A stretch of 36,871 bases of DNA from assembly GCA_913047625.1 (NCBI GenBank), contig CAJWUJ010000014.1, forward strand, positions 1 to 36,871. Direction: 5' to 3'. Below, in pieces: positions 32,594 to 36,871 of the stretch. Within the stretch, counting starts at the first letter, position 1, and each line of letters starts with the position of its first letter. The translations under genes and the position numbers were made by a program. This DNA comes from an uncultured Dehalococcoidia bacterium. Its GTDB lineage: Bacteria > Chloroflexota > Dehalococcoidia > Lucifugimonadales > CAJWUJ01. Below the pieces are notes generated by a model that had not been told where the DNA came from, did not search any database, and saw only the letters and a program-made list of their open reading frames with translations.

Positions 32594-33760
32594 ATGTCAA
32601 ATCAACAAGTCTATATGGACCACGCGGCCACCACTCCTATGCGTGATGAGGTCTTTCAAAAAATGGTCCCTTTTTTAAAGAATAATTTCGGCAATCCCTC
32701 TAGCATGTATCAAATAGGACAAACTAGCCGTAAAGCCCTTGATGAATCCCGAGAAAAAGTGGCAAAAGTCCTTAACTGTAAACGCACTGAAGTTATTTTC
32801 ACAAGTGGTGGCACCGAATCTGATAACACCGCTATAAAAGGTGGTGCCTTAGCATTGCAAACCACTGGCAACCATATCATTACCACCACGATAGAACATG
32901 AAGCTGTTATCCAAACTTGCCAAGCATTAGAAAGCCTTGGTTTTGACGTAACCTATCTACCAGTGGATAGATATGGGATCGTTGATCCTGATCTCCTCAA
33001 GCACTCCATTAAAGAAACCACTATTTTGGTCAGCCTAATGTTAGCTAACAACGAAATAGGCATCATTCAGGATATTCCCAATTTATCTTCCATAATTCGA
33101 TCCCGTGCTACTGACCTAGAGCGAACTATTCTTATTCACAGCGATGCTGTACAGGCAGCCGGATTTTTGGATTTAAATGTCAAGAAACTTGATATAGACA
33201 TGTTAAGTCTTTCGGCACATAAATTCTATGGACCAAAAGGCGTAGGTATTCTCTACACAAAACACGGAAGTCCCTTAGTTCCACAACAATTAGGCGGGGG
33301 GCAAGAAAGACAGCAACGGGCAGGTACCGAGAACATTCCTGGGATCGTTGGTTGTGCAGAAGCTCTCTCAATTGCTGAGGAACAGAGAGTTCTACACAGC
33401 TCTCATTGTGAAAAACTTCGGGATAGGTTGTTAGACGGCATTAAGAATATTCCTGGTGTCATACTCAATACCAAGGCAAACGCCTGCCTTCCAAACAATG
33501 TCAATGTTGCTATTGAAGGCGCTCCTGCAGAGTCAATCATCCTAGGTCTAGATCTATTGGGAATAGCTGCTTCAAGTGGAAGCGCATGTTCAACTTCGTC
33601 TCTAGAGCCATCCCATGTACTTCTAGCTCTGGGACTGACAGCAGATCTAGCCCAAAATAGTTTGAGGCTCACCCTAGGCAAAGACAATACTCAGGAAGAC
33701 GTTGATTTTGTCCTTGCAAATTTACCTAATCTTATTGATCGAGTCAGGGCCATTAATTGA
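32594..33760 (+). CDS. iscS: Cysteine desulfurase, NifS/IscS group
   Basis: A PLP enzyme that takes sulfur from cysteine as a persulfide for Fe-S clusters, thiolated tRNA or sulfur carriers. The 388-residue protein has the N-terminal MDHAATTPMRDEV, TSGGTESDN, the PLP lysine K210 in LSAHKFYGPKG, and the catalytic C332 in SSGSACSTSSLEPSHVL, as in class I enzymes. GGGAG is upstream with long spacing. It follows speB by 35 bases. No iscU or mnmA lies next to it in this window. It could supply sulfur to the ThiS/MoaD protein at 22326, but that is only conjecture. Confidence 0.94.
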   Translation: MSNQQVYMDHAATTPMRDEVFQKMVPFLKNNFGNPSSMYQIGQTSRKALDESREKVAKVLNCKRTEVIFTSGGTESDNTAIKGGALALQTTGNHIITTTIEHEAVIQTCQALESLGFDVTYLPVDRYGIVDPDLLKHSIKETTILVSLMLANNEIGIIQDIPNLSSIIRSRATDLERTILIHSDAVQAAGFLDLNVKKLDIDMLSLSAHKFYGPKGVGILYTKHGSPLVPQQLGGGQERQQRAGTENIPGIVGCAEALSIAEEQRVLHSSHCEKLRDRLLDGIKNIPGVILNTKANACLPNNVNVAIEGAPAESIILGLDLLGIAASSGSACSTSSLEPSHVLLALGLTADLAQNSLRLTLGKDNTQEDVDFVLANLPNLIDRVRAIN

Positions 33761-33786
33761 AGGCCGTTCTGAAGCCACGATAACAT
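33757..33786 (+). promoter_or_regulatory. Possible promoter of tRNA-Arg
   Basis: TTGAAG (33757-33762), 18 bases and TAACAT (33781-33786); the -35 box overlaps the stop of the desulfurase gene. The start would be near 33793, just before the tRNA. Confidence 0.35.
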
Positions 33787-33799
33787 ACGAATAAAATGT

Positions 33800-33875
33800 G
33801 CCCCTGTAGCTCAGCAGGATAGAGCGACGGTTTCCTAAACCGTGCGCCCGGGTTCGAGTCCCGGCAGGGGTACCA
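33800..33875 (+). tRNA. tRNA-Arg (anticodon CCT)
   Basis: The acceptor GCCCCTG pairs with CAGGGGT (the first pair is G-U). The D-arm is GCTCAGCAGGATAGAGC, the anticodon stem ACGGT/ACCGT encloses the loop TTCCTAA with anticodon CCT, and the T-arm CCGGG-TTCGAGT-CCCGG is perfect. Discriminator A and CCA are encoded. It reads the AGG arginine codon. The length is 76 bases. Confidence 0.97.
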
Positions 33876-33904
33876 AATTTCCTGACAAGACGTTTCGATT
33901 TTAT

Positions 33905-34684
33905 TTAGCCTTTTGCCGAAAAACCCCCGTCAATAGGAATCAGTGTCCCTGTAATATAATTAGAGGCATTACTTGCCAAAAAAACCACACACCCAGCCAT
34001 TTCCTCGGGCTCACCCCATCTACCTATAGGTGTTCTGGATATGATGTGATCATACCTTTCTCTATATTGGTCTTTTAGCGGTGCAGTAAGAGTAGTATAA
34101 ACCCAACCGGGGAGAATTGCGTTAACCTGAATATTACTCTGTGCCCAAGCAACAGCAAGACTTTTTGTGAGCTGAGCAACCGCCCCTTTACTGGCTGAAT
34201 AGGAAGCAAGCCAATCATTGCCAAATACCGAAGCCATAGATCCTACGTTAATGATTTTACCGCCGCCTTGTTTAACCATATGAGGATAGACTTTTTGACA
34301 ACAGAGGAATGTTCCTTCAACGTTAACCGTGAAAACTTGCCGCCATTCCTCTAGGGTTGAATCCTGTGGCAATTTTCTAATCCCTGTTCCTGAATTGTTG
34401 ACTAGGATATCAATCCTACCATAATGGCTGATCACACTATCCACCATTGATGCAATAGATCTTTCATCAGTCACATCCACTTGTAATCCAGTAACTTTCT
34501 TCCCCATGCTCAAAAGTTCATTTACGGCTTTGTCAGTTTTTTCCTGATTACGGGAAGCTATAACTATTGTAGCTCCAGCTTCAGCTAATCCTTTCACTAT
34601 ACCTAATCCTATCCCTCCGTTTCCTCCAGTAACTACAGCCACCCTATCCTCAAGACTAAACACTCCATAGTCATCCTTTCCCAT
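33905..34684 (-). CDS. Short-chain dehydrogenase/reductase (KduD/gluconate 5-dehydrogenase-like)
   Basis: A classical SDR of 259 residues. The NAD(P) motif TGGNGGIGLG lies at 19-28, NNSG at about 96-99 in place of NNAG, and the catalytic triad is S149, Y162 and K166 (SYSASKGA). The ending ITGTLIPIDGGFSAKG is typical. The N-terminus FSLEDRVAVVTGGNGGIG resembles 2-deoxy-D-gluconate or gluconate 5-dehydrogenases, but SDR substrates cannot be read from sequence. AAGGAGA is a strong ribosome site. It starts 29 bases after the S9 peptidase gene on the same strand, so they probably share a transcript without a known pathway link. Confidence 0.92.
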   Translation of the reverse strand: MGKDDYGVFSLEDRVAVVTGGNGGIGLGIVKGLAEAGATIVIASRNQEKTDKAVNELLSMGKKVTGLQVDVTDERSIASMVDSVISHYGRIDILVNNSGTGIRKLPQDSTLEEWRQVFTVNVEGTFLCCQKVYPHMVKQGGGKIINVGSMASVFGNDWLASYSASKGAVAQLTKSLAVAWAQSNIQVNAILPGWVYTTLTAPLKDQYRERYDHIISRTPIGRWGEPEEMAGCVVFLASNASNYITGTLIPIDGGFSAKG

Positions 34685-34713
34685 AAAACAGATCTCCTTC
34701 TACGTTTTTCTTC

Positions 34714-36660
34714 TTATACTTGAGTACCCAAAACATAATGATCGAACCATGCCAAAACACGATCGAAGTACTGTATAGCCATCTTAGCATCGCCTCCAAT
34801 CCGAATAAACCGATGTGAACACCCAGGAAACCTGATAAATTCAACCGTTTTCCCATATCTCTTGAGAGCCACAAAATACTGCTCACTTTGACTTATAGGA
34901 CACCGCAAGTCTTCCTCTCCATGCAGTAATAAAACTGGGCATCCGACGTTAGAAGCATAATTGATAGGGGAACGCTGAATCATATCCTCCATTTTTTCCG
35001 TACGTTTCCCTCCCCATTGCATCTCACCCCAGCTAACTCCAATATCAGATGTTCCTACCATACTTGGAAGATCTGTACACGGTGCCCCCACCGCTGCAGC
35101 CTTAAATTTGTGAGCCATATAACCAACTATCTTGCTGGCCATATAGCCTCCATAACTATACCCATGAATACCAACCTTTGAAGAATCAATGTACGGTTTT
35201 TTCAGTGTTTTGTCTAAAGCTGCTATAAGATCATAATAATCGTGATACCCCCAATCATTAAGAACTGCCGTGGCAAAATCCTCACCGTAAGTTGATGAAC
35301 CTCGAGGATTTACAGCTAACACTATATATCCGGAACAGGATAGAAGGTGATGCAAAGGATCAAAAGTGTCCATAAAGACTCCATTTGGTCCTCCATGAAT
35401 ATCGAGTATTAGAGGGTATTGACCGTTTGGATCAAAGTCAGGTGGGAAATAAATTCTGGACTCTATGTCAAAACCGCCTCTTGTCACAACAAATTTTTCC
35501 GTGCTGATAGCACGGTCACGAAAATAATCGCTGTTATAGTCCGTGATCTTCCTAACACTTTCAGATTCTCTGTCCAAAATATGAATATCTCCTAGCGCAT
35601 TAACTGAACCAGCAATCAATGCAATATTTTTGCCACGCTTATCCATCGAAAATGTATTTATTTTTAAATCACCACCCCAAACTTTTTTCATGTTAGAGAC
35701 AAGATCAAGTTGACACACAAAGCCTCGCCCTCTAGATTCCCCTATAAACACAATATCGTCACTCGAAGTCCAAACCAAATTAGTAAATGGCCCCTGTGGA
35801 GGAAAACCAGCCATAGGCTTAATCATGTCACCAGTGAGAAGTTCAGGTTCATTGTTTTCACTCACAATATAGATCCACCCCTGTATACTGGTTCCGCCAC
35901 TTAGCTGTCTGTGGGAACCTACCACTGCCAATCGGTCTCCTTGGGGGCTCCAAACAAGCGATGAAACCGTAAACAAATCTTCGGAGTAGCAAACAGGTTC
36001 TCCCCCATATACGGGTATTACATATACTCCGGAAAAGTCTACTAAGTCACGGTCTTTATCCCTTTGAGAAATAAATGCGATCTTCTCTGAATCAGGAGAC
36101 CAGTTAACAGCATAATTTTCATAGTCTCCTGTAGTGACTTGAACAACAGTTCCGTTATCAGGATCTATCACACTAATATGCCTGTAGCTCTCATTTATCC
36201 AGCCGAGAACATCATTCTTGTACTTTAGCCGCGTGATTACCTTCACCCCAGAGGTATCTAAAGTTAACGGTACACTTCTTAAACTTGAAACAATCGCAAC
36301 ACACCTACCATTTGGTGACCAAGACAATTCGTGAACTGGTTCCGTGATAGTTGCAATAGTGAATAATGTCCAGCTAGCAAGATCTAACTTCATTATATGA
36401 TTTAAGCCGTCACCATCTGTTCTAAGAAAAGAGAGGAACTTGTCATCAAGGATGAACTGAGGATATCTATCCTTTAATCCCGTTGTGCGATGTATTTCTA
36501 CACCACTCGCCAAAGATACAACCGCAATATTGGAGTGTTGCTCTCCTGTATCCTTATCTGGTGACGATTGCTGGAAGGCAATCGTGACTCCATCCCCGGA
36601 AATAACCACATCAGAAAGGCTAACCAAGCTATAAATCAGTTCAGCAGATCTAGTTCCCAT
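34714..36660 (-). CDS. S9-family prolyl oligopeptidase (acylaminoacyl-peptidase/DPP IV-like)
   Basis: A 648-residue serine peptidase with an N-terminal seven-bladed propeller of WD40/TolB-like repeats (about 1-370; LSWSPNGRCVAIVSS, VNWSPDSEKIAFISQ, LVWSPQGDRLAVVG). An alpha/beta-hydrolase domain follows (about 400-645). The catalytic residues are S502 in GYSYGGY, D584 in LLLHGEEDLRCP and H616 in PGCSHRF. LDIHGGPNG supplies the oxyanion hole. There is no signal peptide, so it is likely cytoplasmic and degrades short peptides. AAGGAA stands six bases before the ATG. It is first in an operon with the SDR gene. Confidence 0.94.
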   Translation of the reverse strand: MGTRSAELIYSLVSLSDVVISGDGVTIAFQQSSPDKDTGEQHSNIAVVSLASGVEIHRTTGLKDRYPQFILDDKFLSFLRTDGDGLNHIMKLDLASWTLFTIATITEPVHELSWSPNGRCVAIVSSLRSVPLTLDTSGVKVITRLKYKNDVLGWINESYRHISVIDPDNGTVVQVTTGDYENYAVNWSPDSEKIAFISQRDKDRDLVDFSGVYVIPVYGGEPVCYSEDLFTVSSLVWSPQGDRLAVVGSHRQLSGGTSIQGWIYIVSENNEPELLTGDMIKPMAGFPPQGPFTNLVWTSSDDIVFIGESRGRGFVCQLDLVSNMKKVWGGDLKINTFSMDKRGKNIALIAGSVNALGDIHILDRESESVRKITDYNSDYFRDRAISTEKFVVTRGGFDIESRIYFPPDFDPNGQYPLILDIHGGPNGVFMDTFDPLHHLLSCSGYIVLAVNPRGSSTYGEDFATAVLNDWGYHDYYDLIAALDKTLKKPYIDSSKVGIHGYSYGGYMASKIVGYMAHKFKAAAVGAPCTDLPSMVGTSDIGVSWGEMQWGGKRTEKMEDMIQRSPINYASNVGCPVLLLHGEEDLRCPISQSEQYFVALKRYGKTVEFIRFPGCSHRFIRIGGDAKMAIQYFDRVLAWFDHYVLGTQV

Positions 36661-36754
36661 ACTAATTCCTTAATTCTTTATTCTATATTTACATATTGAA
36701 TATATCACCCTACAGGCTTTTCCTACATACATATTCTCATGCATACAGATGTTC

Positions 36755-36783
36755 TTGATCAGAAAGCTTTTCTACCGTAGAAT
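36755..36783 (+). promoter_or_regulatory. Predicted promoter of the gene at the right edge
   Basis: TTGATC (36755-36760), 17 bases, TAGAAT (36778-36783), with the start near 36790 and the ATG at 36817. The rest of the 36661-36816 gap holds the S9 gene upstream region, which is AT-rich, and no gene. Confidence 0.5.
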
Positions 36784-36816
36784 CAGCTGCAAGAAAACTT
36801 ACAACAGGAGAATGTT

Positions 36817-36871
36817 ATGCCAAAAGATTATATCGGTGGAAAACGACCTGACTATCTAACTATTGACTCTG
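36817..36871 (+). CDS. Start of an unidentified gene (cut by the window edge)
   Basis: An ATG at 36817 follows AGGAG with good spacing and a well-formed promoter, and the frame stays open to the edge. Only 18 residues are visible (MPKDYIGGKRPDYLTIDS), too few to assign a family. Confidence 0.6.
   Translation, partial: MPKDYIGGKRPDYLTIDS

Noticed and set aside
1-36871. Mobile elements, CRISPR arrays, prophage or restriction systems
   Set aside because: I saw no transposase, integrase, spaced direct-repeat array or Cas, restriction or phage protein, and the tRNA genes have no attachment-site-like repeats or truncated copies next to them.

Overview
The window is a stretch of core chromosome from a low-GC (by eye about 40% GC), gene-dense, free-living bacterium. 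No gene here fixes the taxonomy. The combination of a solitary EF-G paralogue, a NEW3/ABC-2 export operon, EtfAB, a threonine synthase-NIL-ThiS/MoaD operon, a NorQ/NorD-type AAA+/VWA pair, the two D-glutamate-cyclase families and many small aldolase, SDR and peptidase genes resembles marine Chloroflexota of the Dehalococcoidia/SAR202 type; that is an inference from gene content. I see no insertion sequence, prophage, CRISPR array or integrase. The window therefore reads as ordinary chromosome with several unusual operons.

Layout. 1-5942: 3' end of leuS, the peroxiredoxin bcp, a convergent three-gene operon (NEW3 protein, ABC ATPase, ABC-2 permease), then etfB-etfA from a back-to-back promoter. 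5982-11972: an EF-G-like GTPase, a secreted or anchored protein with an HExxHH zinc-peptidase motif, ispH behind a promoter overlapped by a palindrome, an isocitrate/isopropylmalate dehydrogenase-family enzyme, and queF. 12089-16126: an HpcH/HpaI aldolase with dapF, tRNA-Gly(TCC), a DUF4392 (D-glutamate cyclase) gene with a MaoC-N gene, a CAT-anticodon tRNA, and a 60-residue CxxC/HxH protein. 16143-21235: the minus-strand group rpsA-like S1, clpC, radA behind a near-consensus promoter. 21418-24180: minus-strand genes threonine synthase, NIL-domain protein, ThiS/MoaD protein ending in Gly-Gly-Ala, and DUF1445/UPF0317. 24481-29913: coaE, a NorQ/CbbQ-type AAA+ ATPase, a NudL-type Nudix hydrolase and a 1092-residue VWA protein in one tight plus-strand run. 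29927-36871: cinA, then speD-speB-cysteine desulfurase, tRNA-Arg(CCT), an S9 peptidase-SDR pair, and the start of another gene.

The most promising material for a new system is the thrC-NIL-ThiS/MoaD operon. Its sulfur-carrier-like protein ends in Gly-Gly-Ala, as does HcyS of the protein-thiocarboxylate homocysteine pathway. Here it is encoded with a fold-type II PLP enzyme whose normal substrate is O-phosphohomoserine and with a NIL domain, the domain attached to methionine transporters. Next come the AAA+/Nudix/VWA operon with no visible client enzyme, and the presence at two separate loci of both halves of vertebrate DGLUCY (DUF1445 and DUF4392). Several genes (DUF4392, MaoC, coaE, speD, speB) lack a recognisable Shine-Dalgarno sequence, while others have strong ones.
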